64,000 nucleotides of DNA from Vicinamibacteria bacterium (lineage in GTDB: Bacteria; Acidobacteriota; Vicinamibacteria; Vicinamibacterales; UBA8438): contig JAJEEU010000080.1 in NCBI GenBank assembly GCA_022820825.1, forward strand, positions 78,987 through 142,986, written 5' to 3'. Under the pieces are notes generated by a model. It saw only the letters and a program-made list of their open reading frames with translations, was not told where the DNA came from and did not search any database. Positions within the stretch are counted from its first letter, which is position 1. Each line of letters begins with the position of its first letter. A program made the translations under genes and the position numbers. Shown piece by piece: positions 48,535-57,199 of this stretch.

Positions 48535-49902
48535 ATGAAGTACCGCATCCTGGTGATCGATGACGAGGCGGCCATCCGCGATTCGCTGCGGATGATCCTG
48601 GAGTACGACGGCTACGAATGCCTGCCGGCGCCGGGCGGCGAGGAGGGGCTGGCGCGCATCGCGGCCGACGCGCCCGAAATGGTCTTTCTCGACGTCAAGA
48701 TGCCGGGGATGGACGGCCTGGAGGTGCTGCGGCGGATCCGCCACCTCGACGAGACGTTGCCGGTGGTGATGATATCCGGGCACGGCACCGTCAGCACGGC
48801 AGTGGAAGCCACCCGCCTCGGCGCTTTCGACTTCCTGGAGAAGCCGCTCTCCACCGAGCGGGTCAAGGTCACCATCCGCAATGCGCTCGACCAGCGGCGC
48901 CTGCGGCACGAGAACCGCAACTGGCGGCAGGCGGCCGAGGTGCGCCACCGGATGATTGGCGAGAGCCGGGCGCTCGGCGGGGTGAACGAGGCGATCCAGC
49001 GCGCCGCGCCGGTGCGCAGCGCGGTGCTCATCCAGGGGGAGAGCGGCGTCGGCAAGGAGCTGGTGGCGCGCGCAATCCACCGCGCGAGTCCACGCAGCCG
49101 GGAGGCGTTCGTACAGGTCAACTGCGCGGCGATACCGGACGATCTGATCGAGTCGGAGCTGTTCGGCCACGAGAAGGGGTCGTTCACCGGCGCGACGCAA
49201 AAGCAGATCGGCAAGTTCGAGCAGGCCGACCGGGGCACCATATTCCTGGACGAGGTGGGCGACATGAGCCTCAAGACCCAGGCGAAGGTGCTGCGCGTGC
49301 TGCAGGAGGGCGAGGTCGAGCGGCTCGGGTCCGCGCGCACCATCAAGGTGGACGTGCGGGTGCTGGCCGCCACCAACAAGGACCTGGCCAGGGCGATCGA
49401 CACCGGCGAGTTTCGGGAGGACCTGTTCTTCCGGCTCAGCGTCATTCCGATCGGCGTGCCGCCGATCCGGGAGCGGCCGGAGGACGTGCCGCCGCTCGTC
49501 CAGCACTTTGCCGCGCTGTTCGCGCGCGAGAACAACTTCCGTCCCAAGGCGTTCGCTGCAGACGCCCTCGACGCGCTCAGCGGACAGCACTGGCGCGGCA
49601 ACGTGCGCGAGCTGCGCAACTCCGTCGAGCGTCTGATCGTCATGACCCCGGGCCAGGAGATCGGCGGCAGCGACGTGCGGGCGGTGCTCGGCAGCGGCGC
49701 GCGGCCGGCCGGCGCCGTGGCCGACCAGAGCGGCCGCACGCTGCGCGAATTCAAGGAGACCAGCGAGCGCGCCTTCCTCGTGCGCAAGCTGCGCGAGTTC
49801 GAGTGGAACATCTCGAAGACCGCCGAGGAGATAGATACCCCGCGCAGCAACCTGTACAAGAAGCTCGAGCAGTACAATATTCGCCAGGAGGCGGACGGCT
49901 GA
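48535..49902 (+). CDS. NtrX-like sigma-54-dependent response regulator
   Basis: A 455-residue regulator. Receiver domain 1-120 with phosphoacceptor D53 (VFLDVKMPG); AAA+ domain with Walker A GESGVGKE (168-175), the sigma-54 contact loop GSFTGA (215-220; Ala to Ser in the usual GAFTGA), Walker B TIFLDEVGD and the arginine-finger segment; C-terminal Fis-type HTH (about 410-450, WNISKTAEEIDTPRSNLYKKL). The last segment matches NtrX. No histidine kinase lies next to it. Confidence 0.92.
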   Translation: MKYRILVIDDEAAIRDSLRMILEYDGYECLPAPGGEEGLARIAADAPEMVFLDVKMPGMDGLEVLRRIRHLDETLPVVMISGHGTVSTAVEATRLGAFDFLEKPLSTERVKVTIRNALDQRRLRHENRNWRQAAEVRHRMIGESRALGGVNEAIQRAAPVRSAVLIQGESGVGKELVARAIHRASPRSREAFVQVNCAAIPDDLIESELFGHEKGSFTGATQKQIGKFEQADRGTIFLDEVGDMSLKTQAKVLRVLQEGEVERLGSARTIKVDVRVLAATNKDLARAIDTGEFREDLFFRLSVIPIGVPPIRERPEDVPPLVQHFAALFARENNFRPKAFAADALDALSGQHWRGNVRELRNSVERLIVMTPGQEIGGSDVRAVLGSGARPAGAVADQSGRTLREFKETSERAFLVRKLREFEWNISKTAEEIDTPRSNLYKKLEQYNIRQEADG

Positions 49903-49944
49903 CGCTCCGTCGCCGGGATTCTGAGCCCGGCCAGCTCTTTGACA

Positions 49945-50357
49945 TTCCGCCGCAGACGGCCGGACGACCGCTGCGCGCAGGCGCCCCGGCGCGTGCGCGG
50001 GGAGGAAAGTCCGAACTCCGGAGGGCAGTGCGCCGGGTAACGCCCGGTCAGGGTGACCTGAAGGAAAGTGGCACAGAAAACATACCGCCGGCCGAGCCCG
50101 CATGGGCGCGGCAGGTAAGGGTGAAAAGGTGCGGTAAGAGCGCACCGCGCCCGCTGCAAGGCGGGTGGCAGGCTAAACCCCGCACGGAGCAAGACCAAAT
50201 AGGGAAGCGCTCGAGGGTGGTCCGCCCGAAGCTTCCGGGTAGGTCGCTTGATCCCGCCGGAGACGGCGGGGCTAGAGGAATGGTCGTCACCGGTGCGGCC
50301 GCGGGCAACCGGGGCGCGCCGGCACAGAATTCGGCTTATGGCCGCGCTGCGGCGGAA
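49945..50357 (+). ncRNA. rnpB: RNase P RNA, bacterial type A
   Basis: About 413 nt. The P1 strands (TTCCGCCGCAG and CTGCGGCGGAA) are exactly complementary. Conserved segments appear in order: GAGGAAAGTCCG, ACAGAAA, GGGTGAAAAGGTGCGGTAAG, AGCGCACCG, the CAAATAGG stretch, CTAGAGGAATGGTCGTCACC and ACAGAATTCGGCTTAT. All of P4 is present. It is the catalytic RNA that trims tRNA 5' ends. Confidence 0.96.
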
Positions 50358-50377
50358 TCCTTGATGGAGGTTGCGTG

Positions 50378-51541
50378 ATGCGGCGTCTCGCGATAGCGGT
50401 CGGTCTGGCGGCGCTCGCCGCAATCGCCTGGTCGCTGCTGCCTGCGGCGCCCGATCTGTCCCCGGTCCCGCAGCCGCGGCCCACCGCCGCACAGTCGCGC
50501 GACGAGCCGGCGCTCACCGTCGAGGAGTACGAGCCGCGCTCCACGCTGGTGGTGGACGAGCACCCCGTGGCCCGCGCCAGGTACCCGGCGGTGGACGTGC
50601 ACAGCCATCACCGGCCAGGTTTCTCCGTGGACCGCTGGCACGGCATCGTCGGCGAGATGGATGCGCTCAACCTGCGCGTCCTCGTCAACCTGAGCGGGGG
50701 ATCGGGGGCGATGCTGCAGCGCGGCGTCGAGACAATCGCGGGCAGCGACCATCCGGGGCGCATGGTTTTCTTTGCAAACCTCAACTTCAGCGGCGGTGTG
50801 GGGCCGGGGTTCGGCGAGCGCGCCGCGGAGCAACTGGAGCGCGACGTGGCGGCCGGCGCGGTCGGGCTGAAGTTCTTCAAGGATTTCGGCATCAGCGTGC
50901 GCGACCAGAGCGGCGCGCGCGTGCCGGTGGACGATCCGGAGCTCGATCCGGTGTTCGAGACCGCGGGTCGGCTGGACATCCCGGTGCTGATGCACGTCGG
51001 CGAGCCGCTCTCGTTCTACGAGCCGGTCGATCGCCACAACGAGCGCTGGCTCGAATTGACGCTGCTGCCGCGCCGCCGCCTGCCGTCCGACCGTTACCCG
51101 AGCTTCGACACCATGATGGAGGAGCGCGACCGGCGCTTTGCGCGCCATCCCGGCACGCGGTTCATTGCGGCCCACATGGGCTGGCACGCCAACGATCTCG
51201 GGCGCCTCGGCCGGGTGCTCGACCGGTTTCCGAATGTCTACACGGAGACGGGCGCGATCCTGTACGAGCTGGGCCGGCAGCCGCGGGCCGCGCGGGCGTT
51301 CTTCACGGAGTACCAGGACCGCGTGCTGTTCGGCAAGGACCGCTACGCGCCGGACGAGTTCCCGTACTACTGGCGCACGTTCGAGACGGCGGACGAGTAC
51401 TTCGACTATTACCGGCGGTACCATGCCTTCTGGAAGATGTACGGCATGGACCTGCCGGACGAGGTGCTCAGGAAGCTGTACTACCGGAACGCGCTTGAGG
51501 TGATTCCGGGAATCGACCGCTCGCTCTTCCCGTCGCGCTGA
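50378..51541 (+). CDS. Exported amidohydrolase-family protein
   Basis: A 387-residue protein with a signal peptide (membrane-like to about residue 25). It has the amidohydrolase 2 TIM barrel: VDVHSHH near the start, then MHVGEP, FIAAHMGWH and GKDRYAPDE with the catalytic aspartate. Substrates in the family include aromatic acids (decarboxylases) and lactones; the exported form is unusual. GTG 50375 is another start. Its last 74 bp overlap the convergent NfeD-like gene. Confidence 0.8.
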   Translation: MRRLAIAVGLAALAAIAWSLLPAAPDLSPVPQPRPTAAQSRDEPALTVEEYEPRSTLVVDEHPVARARYPAVDVHSHHRPGFSVDRWHGIVGEMDALNLRVLVNLSGGSGAMLQRGVETIAGSDHPGRMVFFANLNFSGGVGPGFGERAAEQLERDVAAGAVGLKFFKDFGISVRDQSGARVPVDDPELDPVFETAGRLDIPVLMHVGEPLSFYEPVDRHNERWLELTLLPRRRLPSDRYPSFDTMMEERDRRFARHPGTRFIAAHMGWHANDLGRLGRVLDRFPNVYTETGAILYELGRQPRAARAFFTEYQDRVLFGKDRYAPDEFPYYWRTFETADEYFDYYRRYHAFWKMYGMDLPDEVLRKLYYRNALEVIPGIDRSLFPSR

Positions 51542-51917
51542 CGAGCAGCGTCGTGCCCTCGATGCCGACGACCTCCACGGTGTCGCCAGGGCTGACGGCG
51601 TCGTCCGCCGGCATGCGGCGCGCACGCCACAACTCGCCACGCACCCGCACGTAGCCGTCCGGCGCCAGCGGCTCGACCGCCGCGCCCGCGACGCCTATCA
51701 GGCGTTCGATCGGCCGCCGCTGATCCGCTTCGTACGCGAACCGCAGGAACGGGTAGAGCGCGTAGTCCTTGATCACCCAGGCCAGCGGCAGGCCGGCGGC
51801 GGCCCACAGCGGTACTCCGGCATGGCGGTGCAGCCACCAGGCCACGGCGGACGCGAGCAGCCAGCCGGGTATCTGGAACGCGGTATAGCGCCAGAACGCC
51901 GGATGCTTCGTCCGCAT
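51468..51917 (-). CDS. NfeD-like membrane protein
   Basis: A 149-residue protein: two N-terminal membrane helices (about 10-26 and 35-52), then a small beta-barrel OB-fold like NfeD (GAAVEPLAPDGYVRVRGELWRARRM, GDTVEVVGIEGTTLLV). NfeD partners with SPFH/stomatin proteins in membrane quality control; none lies here. Confidence 0.75.
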   Translation of the reverse strand: MRTKHPAFWRYTAFQIPGWLLASAVAWWLHRHAGVPLWAAAGLPLAWVIKDYALYPFLRFAYEADQRRPIERLIGVAGAAVEPLAPDGYVRVRGELWRARRMPADDAVSPGDTVEVVGIEGTTLLVSATGRASGRFPESPQARSGSTAS

Positions 51918-51923
51918 GGCGCG

Positions 51924-51929
51924 AGCATA
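51924..51929 (-). promoter_or_regulatory. -10 box adjacent to NfeD-like start codon
   Basis: TATGCT on the minus strand, 6 nt before the ATG at 51917. The divergent ybdK has a weaker GACTAT 6 nt before its own ATG. Confidence 0.5.
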
Positions 51930-51966
51930 TCGCGCTTGCCGGCCGATTTTGCAAGACTATACGGCA

Positions 51967-53091
51967 ATGAAGATCACCTTCAACGGCTCGCCGGGCCCCA
52001 CGCTCGGCGTCGAAGTGGAGCTGCAGTTGCTCGATCCGGAGACCAGGAACCTCGTGTCGGGCGCGCCGCGCATCATCGCGCACGAAGGCGGCGACGCGCA
52101 TATCAAGCCGGAGCTGATCGAGTCGACCATCGAGCTGAACACCGACGTTTGCCGCGACGTTGCCGAGGTGCGCCGCGACCTCGAGCAGCGGATCGGCCGG
52201 TTGCTGGCGGTCTGCGACGAGCTGGGCTACGAAGTGGCGTCCGCCGGCACGCACCCGTTCGCGGAATGGTCCGAGCAACGCGTGACGGCCAAGGAGCGTT
52301 ACAACGTGCTGGTCGAGCGTTGCCAGTGGCCGGCCCGCCGCCTGATGATCTTCGGGCTGCACGTGCACGTGGGCATCGAGAGCGGGGAGAAGGCGATAGC
52401 CGTATTCAACTCGCTGACGACCTATCTGCCGCACCTGCTGGCGCTGTCGGCCAGTTCGCCGTTCTTCAACAGCCTCGACACCGGGTTGACGTCCTGCCGC
52501 GTGAAGGTGTTCGAAAGCCTGCCCACCGCCGGGTTGCCGTACCGGCTGCTCAACTGGGGCGAGTTCCAGCGGCTGATGACGACGCTGGTGAACGCGAAGG
52601 CGATCGAGTCCATCCGGGAGGTCTGGTGGGATGTGCGCCCGCACCCGGAATTCGGCACGGTGGAGGTACGGATCTGCGACGGCCTGCCGACGCTGGACGA
52701 TGTCGTCGCCATGACCGCGATGATCCAGGCGCTCGTCGTGTGGCTGGGCGACCAGTACGACGAGGGGAACTATCTTCCGCTCCAGCGTTACTGGATCGTG
52801 CGCGAGAACAAGTGGCGCGCGGCGCGCTGGGGGCTCGATGCCGATCTGATCGTGGACGAGGACGGCAAGCTGGAGCGGCTGGGCGATGATGTCGGGCGGC
52901 TGCTCGAGACGCTCGATCCGGTGGCGGCGCGGTTGGGCTCGCGCGACGATCTCGCACGCATCCGCACGATCGTGCGCGACGGACCGAGCTACCTGCGGCA
53001 GCGCCGGCTGTACGAGGAAACCGGCCGCTTCACGGCGGTCATGGAGTCGCTCGTCCAGGACTTCCGCCGCGGCATACCGCCAGCCACCTAG
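51967..53091 (+). CDS. ybdK: Carboxylate-amine ligase YbdK (glutamate-cysteine ligase family 2)
   Basis: A 374-residue ATP-grasp-related enzyme. LGVEVELQLLDPETRNLV, HVHVGIESGEKAI, and VRPHPEFGTVEVRICDGLPT mark the GCS2 family; metal-binding glutamates and histidines are kept. E. coli YbdK has weak glutamate-cysteine ligase activity; the physiological substrate is unclear. The TAG stop is the left end of the palindromic repeat. Confidence 0.9.
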   Translation: MKITFNGSPGPTLGVEVELQLLDPETRNLVSGAPRIIAHEGGDAHIKPELIESTIELNTDVCRDVAEVRRDLEQRIGRLLAVCDELGYEVASAGTHPFAEWSEQRVTAKERYNVLVERCQWPARRLMIFGLHVHVGIESGEKAIAVFNSLTTYLPHLLALSASSPFFNSLDTGLTSCRVKVFESLPTAGLPYRLLNWGEFQRLMTTLVNAKAIESIREVWWDVRPHPEFGTVEVRICDGLPTLDDVVAMTAMIQALVVWLGDQYDEGNYLPLQRYWIVRENKWRAARWGLDADLIVDEDGKLERLGDDVGRLLETLDPVAARLGSRDDLARIRTIVRDGPSYLRQRRLYEETGRFTAVMESLVQDFRRGIPPAT

Positions 53092-53252
53092 CAGTCCGTG
53101 GTGAAACCCCGCGTCGCACCGAGAGCGGCGAGGCGCGCGGCTGACAAGGCGCGAGGAGCGAGCATATTCGACGATATGTGAGCGACGAGCAACACAGTCA
53201 GGCGTGATGCATCGTCGCTCGAATGCAGCGGGGCTTTTACCACGGGCTGCTA
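53089..53252. repeat. Full stop-codon palindrome element between convergent genes
   Basis: A 164-bp element. Left arm TAGCAGTCCGTGGTGAAACC, right arm (minus strand) TAGCAGCCCGTGGTAAAAGC. The left TAG stops ybdK; on the other strand the right TAG stops the ABC gene. The interior matches the 14209 copy inverted, including GATGCATCG and AATGCAGCG near the ends. Confidence 0.85.
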
Positions 53253-54080
53253 GTCCGCGCTCCAGGCCAGCCAGCGGCCGTCGCGGCGCTCCAGGGTCAG
53301 CGGTACGCCGAAGCAGCTCGACAGGCGGTCGGATGTCAGCACGTCCTCGATGGCGCCGGCCGCGTGTACCCGTCCGCCGGCCAGCAGCAGCGCGTGGGTG
53401 AAGGCGGGCGGAATCTCCTCGACGTGATGGGTCACCATCACGATGGACGGCGGACCCGCATCGGCCGCCACCGTACCCAGCAGCGCCACGAGCTGTTCGC
53501 GTCCGCCGAGGTCGAGTCCGGCGGTCGGCTCGTCGAGCAGCCAGAGCGCCGGGTCGCTCATCAGCGTGCGGGCCAGCAGCACGCGCTGGCGTTCTCCCGA
53601 CGAGAGCGTGCCGAACGCGGCGCCGGCCAGTGCCCGGCAGCCGAAGCGGTCCAGCAGTGCGCGCGCCTTGCGCCGGTCGGCGGCGGTGTACCGGTGCCAC
53701 CAGGGCGCCAGCGCGGCGTACTTGCCGGTGACGACGACATCCTCCGCGCGCAGCTTCGGCTGCAGCATGTCGGCCAGCGCGGCGCTGGTCAGTTGGGCGT
53801 GGCGCCGGAGCTCGCGGGTGTCGGTGCGCCCGAGGCGTTGCCCGAGTACGTCGACGGCGCCGCGCGACGGGTGCAGGTACAGGCTTGCAACCCGCAGCAG
53901 CGTCGTCTTGCCCGACCCGTTTGGCCCGAGCACCGCCCACCGTTCGCCGCGGCGTACGCGCCAGTCGATGCGGCGGAGAATCGTGCGGCCTTCGCGGACC
54001 AGATCGACGCCCGACAGCGCCAGCACCACGTCGCTGCCATGCGGGGCTTCCGAGTGCGTCCGTTCGTCGGCGGCGTTCAC
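53250..54080 (-). CDS. ABC transporter ATP-binding protein
   Basis: A 276-residue ABC ATPase. Walker A GPNGSGKTT, signature LSSGERQRVLLAR, Walker B LWLLDEPTAGLD, H-loop THHVEEI. The WHRYTAADRRKARALLDRFG insert and VVTGKYAAL are like ModF/molybdate-type or FepC-type ATPases. No permease or binding protein lies nearby, so it may serve an unlinked transporter. Confidence 0.84.
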   Translation of the reverse strand: MNAADERTHSEAPHGSDVVLALSGVDLVREGRTILRRIDWRVRRGERWAVLGPNGSGKTTLLRVASLYLHPSRGAVDVLGQRLGRTDTRELRRHAQLTSAALADMLQPKLRAEDVVVTGKYAALAPWWHRYTAADRRKARALLDRFGCRALAGAAFGTLSSGERQRVLLARTLMSDPALWLLDEPTAGLDLGGREQLVALLGTVAADAGPPSIVMVTHHVEEIPPAFTHALLLAGGRVHAAGAIEDVLTSDRLSSCFGVPLTLERRDGRWLAWSAD

Positions 54081-54088
54081 CGCGCGCC

Positions 54089-54094
54089 ATTGTA
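54089..54094 (-). promoter_or_regulatory. -10 box of ABC gene, adjacent to start codon
   Basis: TACAAT on the minus strand, 8 nt before the GTG at 54080. Confidence 0.45.
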
Positions 54095-54141
54095 CAGACG
54101 GCGCTGCGGGTTGCCCTACGGGACGCCGAGACCGGCCGGGC

Positions 54142-54147
54142 TAGAAT
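54142..54147 (+). promoter_or_regulatory. -10 box of GT9 gene, adjacent to start codon
   Basis: TAGAAT ends 6 nt before the GTG at 54154. Confidence 0.5.
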
Positions 54148-54153
54148 GCCGGG

Positions 54154-55218
54154 GTGGACAGTTCCCGCACCGCGGCTCCGGTCGAGCGCCTGCTGATCCG
54201 TCTGCCGAACTGGGTGGGCGACATCGTGATGGCGCTGCCGGCCGTTCATGCGCTGCGCACGCACCTGCCGGCGGCGCGCATCGTGGCCATGGCGCGGACC
54301 GCGCACGTGGAGCTCGCCAGCCGCATCGCGGCGTTCGACCACGTCGTGGCGGCCCCGCCGCCGGCCGGCCGCGGCCGCCTGCGCGCGTGGCAGCAGGCCG
54401 TGGAAGCGCTGCGGGGCGAGCGGTTGCAGGCCGCGGTGCTGCTCGCGCCGTCGTTCGAGAGCGCGCTGACCGCGCGCGCGGCCGGGATTCCGGTGCGCGT
54501 CGGGCATGCGACGGACCGGCGCGAGCTGCTGCTGACCCATCGCGTGGCCGCCGACGCCGGACGGCATCGGTCTGCCGGATTCCTCGATCTGGCCGCCGCA
54601 CTCGGAGCAGCGCCGACGCCGGGGGGCGCGGCGCTCGGCCTGCGGCCGCCCGAGCGTGAATATGCGCAAGACCTGTTCCGGCGGGTGGGGATCGCTGCGG
54701 AGGACCGTCCGGTGCTGGTCAACCCGGCGGCGGCCAAGACGCCCCGCGCCTGGTCGTCCGACCGGTTCTGCCGCCTGGCGGAGACCATCGCCGATCATGC
54801 GGCCGGAGTGCCCGTGATCGTCCACCACCGCGCGCCGTTCGAGCCGCCGGCCGGCTGGCCGGCGCACCCGTCGATTCACCTGGTCGGCGGGGCCACGCTG
54901 GTGCAGCTCTGCGCGGTCATCGAACGCTGCCGGCTGTACGTGGGGAATGACAGCGGGCCGCTGCACATCGCCGCCGCACTCGGCTTGCCGACCATCGGCA
55001 TCTACGGGCCGTCGACCCCGGACCACACGTCGCCGCGGAGCGGCCCCGGCGCCGCGCACCTTGCCGTGTCGGCGCGCTTTCTCTGCTCCCCCTGCCGCGA
55101 GCGTTTCTTCGAGGAGTGCCCGTCGCTGCCGACCGCCGACGGCCGCCCGCCGTGCCTGGACCAGGTTCCGATGGAGGCTGTGGCCGAGCAGGTGGACGGC
55201 CTGCTGCGGAACGGCTGA
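54154..55218 (+). CDS. Glycosyltransferase family 9 (heptosyltransferase II-like)
   Basis: A 354-residue protein. LLIRLPNWVGDIVMALPAVHALR is the N-terminal acceptor site of WaaF/WaaC; VGNDSGPLHIAAALGLPTIGIYGPSTPDHTSP is the donor-binding region; a C-terminal C-rich segment (FLCSPCRERFFEECPS) resembles WaaF. It transfers heptose (or a related sugar) to lipopolysaccharide core. lpxD lies convergent, so the two make the outer-membrane lipid. Confidence 0.88.
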   Translation: MDSSRTAAPVERLLIRLPNWVGDIVMALPAVHALRTHLPAARIVAMARTAHVELASRIAAFDHVVAAPPPAGRGRLRAWQQAVEALRGERLQAAVLLAPSFESALTARAAGIPVRVGHATDRRELLLTHRVAADAGRHRSAGFLDLAAALGAAPTPGGAALGLRPPEREYAQDLFRRVGIAAEDRPVLVNPAAAKTPRAWSSDRFCRLAETIADHAAGVPVIVHHRAPFEPPAGWPAHPSIHLVGGATLVQLCAVIERCRLYVGNDSGPLHIAAALGLPTIGIYGPSTPDHTSPRSGPGAAHLAVSARFLCSPCRERFFEECPSLPTADGRPPCLDQVPMEAVAEQVDGLLRNG

Positions 55219-55229
55219 CCCGCTCCGGC

Positions 55230-56258
55230 TCAGTCGTCCAGGCGGTTGCGCAGCGCCTGCACCTCGTCGCGCAACTGCTTCAGCTCCTCCGCCATCTTCG
55301 GCAGGCGCGACACGTGCGCCTGCTGCAGCTTGACGTCGCTGAGCGGCCGCGCGGGCGTACCCCAGTACACGACGCCGCCCGGCACGCGCTTGCGGCTGGG
55401 GATGCCGCCGCCGGAGCCGACGATCGCGCCCTCCTCGATGCGGCAATGGTCGCCGATGCCCACCTGCCCGCCGATGGTGGAACGGCCGCCGATGCGGGTG
55501 CTCCCGGCAACGCCGGTCTGCGCTGAAATGATGGCGTGCGCGCCGACCTGGACGTTGTGACCGATCTGGCAGAGGTTGTCGATCTTCACGCCGTCCCCGA
55601 CCGCCGTCGCGTCCAGCGCCGCCCGGTCCACGCAACTGTTCGCGCCGATCTCGACATCGGACCCTATCTCCGCGCGGCCGACCTGGGGCACCTTGACGTG
55701 GCGCGCGCCGTCGGAGACGAAGCCGAAGCCGTCGGCGCCGAGCACCACCCCTGCGTGGATGACGGCGCGGTCGCCGACGGTCACGCCCGGATAGATGACC
55801 ACGTGCGGAAAGACGACGCAGTCGTCGCCGATGCGGCTGCCGGCGCCCACGTAGCAGCCCGGGTAGACGACCGTGCGCGCGCCAACGTGCGCGCCGTGCT
55901 CGATCAGCGTCCAGGCCCCTATTGCGGCGTCCGGCGCGACCGCCGCGTCCTCGTGGACCAACGCTTCCGGATGCACGCCGGACTGCGGGGCCTCCGCCGG
56001 CGCCAGCCACTGCGCCGCGCGGGCGAACGCCAGCCGCGGGTTGTCGACCAGGATGACCGTGCGGCCCGGATGGTCGCCCGCCGGCACCAGGACGCACGAG
56101 GCACCGGTGGCGGGAACGCGGTCCACGTAGGCGGCCTCGGCGTACGCCAGCATGCCGGGGCCGGCATGCTCCAGGCTGCCCACGCCGTGAATCTGCTGCC
56201 GCGGGTCGCCTTCGAGCGTGCCGCCCACGTATTCCGCTATCTCCTGAGCTGTCTTCAT
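55230..56258 (-). CDS. lpxD: UDP-3-O-acylglucosamine N-acyltransferase
   Basis: A 342-residue enzyme adding the second hydroxyacyl chain in lipid A synthesis. N-terminal uridine-binding domain (TAQEIAEYVGGTLEGD), then left-handed beta-helix hexapeptides, with the catalytic histidine in NLCQIGHNVQVG; VLGADGFGFVSDG is the signature insertion. The C-terminal helix (MAEELKQLRDEVQALRN) holds the trimer. A TATGAT -10 lies 17 nt before the start with GGGAG between. Confidence 0.93.
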   Translation of the reverse strand: MKTAQEIAEYVGGTLEGDPRQQIHGVGSLEHAGPGMLAYAEAAYVDRVPATGASCVLVPAGDHPGRTVILVDNPRLAFARAAQWLAPAEAPQSGVHPEALVHEDAAVAPDAAIGAWTLIEHGAHVGARTVVYPGCYVGAGSRIGDDCVVFPHVVIYPGVTVGDRAVIHAGVVLGADGFGFVSDGARHVKVPQVGRAEIGSDVEIGANSCVDRAALDATAVGDGVKIDNLCQIGHNVQVGAHAIISAQTGVAGSTRIGGRSTIGGQVGIGDHCRIEEGAIVGSGGGIPSRKRVPGGVVYWGTPARPLSDVKLQQAHVSRLPKMAEELKQLRDEVQALRNRLDD

Positions 56259-56324
56259 TGCCGTCTCCCGTGCGAATCATAGCGCCTGCGTGGTACTGTC
56301 TTGGAGCCTGCGGCTAAACCTCGC

Positions 56325-56420
56325 GCGAGGCCGCGCACGGCGCGGCCCGGCCAGCGCGGCGCGGGGCTACGGGGTCCCCGCTAGGGCTGGCCGGGGGTTT
56401 GGGGCGAAGCCCCATCTAAC
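56325..56420 (-). repeat. Structured dispersed repeat, truncated copy
   Basis: On the minus strand GTTAGATGGGGCTTCGCCCC, a stem CCGGCCAGC with GCTGGCCGG around GCGGGGACCCC, and GCCGCGCCGTGCGCGGC. The GGGGACG hairpin and tail are missing. It ends 2 nt before the ATG at 56423. Confidence 0.75.
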
Positions 56421-56422
56421 AG

Positions 56423-57112
56423 ATGCGCCTGTCGATAGTCATTCCCACCTACAACGAAGCGTCGACGATCGAGACCATCGTCGAGCGCGTGCGGGCTGCG
56501 CCGTACGAGAAGGAGATCATCATCGTCGACGACGGGTCGACCGACGGCACGCGCAAGAAGCTGGAGCGGCTCGACGAGGCTGACGATATCCGGGTCGTCC
56601 GCCACGAGCGTAATCAGGGCAAGGGCGCGGCGCTGCGCAGCGGCTTCCCGCTGGCGCGCCACGACATCGTCCTCGTGCAGGATGCCGACCTGGAGTACGA
56701 CCCGCGGGACTACGCGCAACTGGTCGAGCCGATTCTCGAGGGCCGGGCGGACGTGGTCTACGGCTCCCGCTTTGTCGGTGGCCATTCCCACCGCATGCTG
56801 TATTTCTGGCACGCGCTGGGCAACCGCTGCGTCACCTTCCTGAGCAACCTGTTCACGAACCTCAACCTTACGGACATGGAGACCGGTTACAAGGTGTTCC
56901 GCCGCGAGGTGATCCAGCAGATCCACATCGAGGAAGACCGCTTCGGCTTCGAGCCCGAGATCACCGCCAAGCTCGTCAAGCTGCGCGGCATTCGCGTCTA
57001 CGAGGTGGGCGTTTCCTACGCCGGGCGCACGTTCGAGGACGGCAAGAAGATCGACTGGCGCGACGGCCTCCACGCCGTCTGGTGCATCGTCAAGTACAAC
57101 CTGTTCAGGTAG
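56423..57112 (+). CDS. Glycosyltransferase family 2 (dolichol-phosphate mannosyltransferase-like)
   Basis: A 229-residue GT2 enzyme without membrane helices. SIVIPTYNEASTIETIV, IIIVDDGSTDGTRKKL, QDADLEYDPRDYAQLVEPI, GSRFVGG and DMETGYKVFRREVI are the DPM1-type motifs. It would use a nucleotide sugar and polyprenyl phosphate. Its start directly follows the repeat. Confidence 0.9.
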   Translation: MRLSIVIPTYNEASTIETIVERVRAAPYEKEIIIVDDGSTDGTRKKLERLDEADDIRVVRHERNQGKGAALRSGFPLARHDIVLVQDADLEYDPRDYAQLVEPILEGRADVVYGSRFVGGHSHRMLYFWHALGNRCVTFLSNLFTNLNLTDMETGYKVFRREVIQQIHIEEDRFGFEPEITAKLVKLRGIRVYEVGVSYAGRTFEDGKKIDWRDGLHAVWCIVKYNLFR

Positions 57113-57143
57113 CCGCCTCGCGCACGCGAGGGCGCCGGGACTG

Positions 57144-57173
57144 TTGACACCGCGCGCCCGTGCTGCATACCTT
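57144..57173 (+). promoter_or_regulatory. Promoter of PAP2 gene
   Basis: TTGACA (57144-57149), 18 nt, TACCTT (57168-57173), 26 nt before the ATG at 57200. Confidence 0.65.
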
Positions 57174-57199
57174 TGCGGCATCCGGCGAGGCGCCCGGCA

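Noticed and set aside
46021..50145. 1374-codon open frame on the minus strand
   Set aside because: Antisense to the RidA fusion and the NtrX-like gene; its product is Arg/His-rich without domains. High GC keeps this frame free of stops.
51481..56280. 1599-codon open frame on the minus strand
   Set aside because: Overlaps ybdK, the GT9 gene, the ABC gene and lpxD in other frames; composition is Arg/Gly-rich and has no fold signature.
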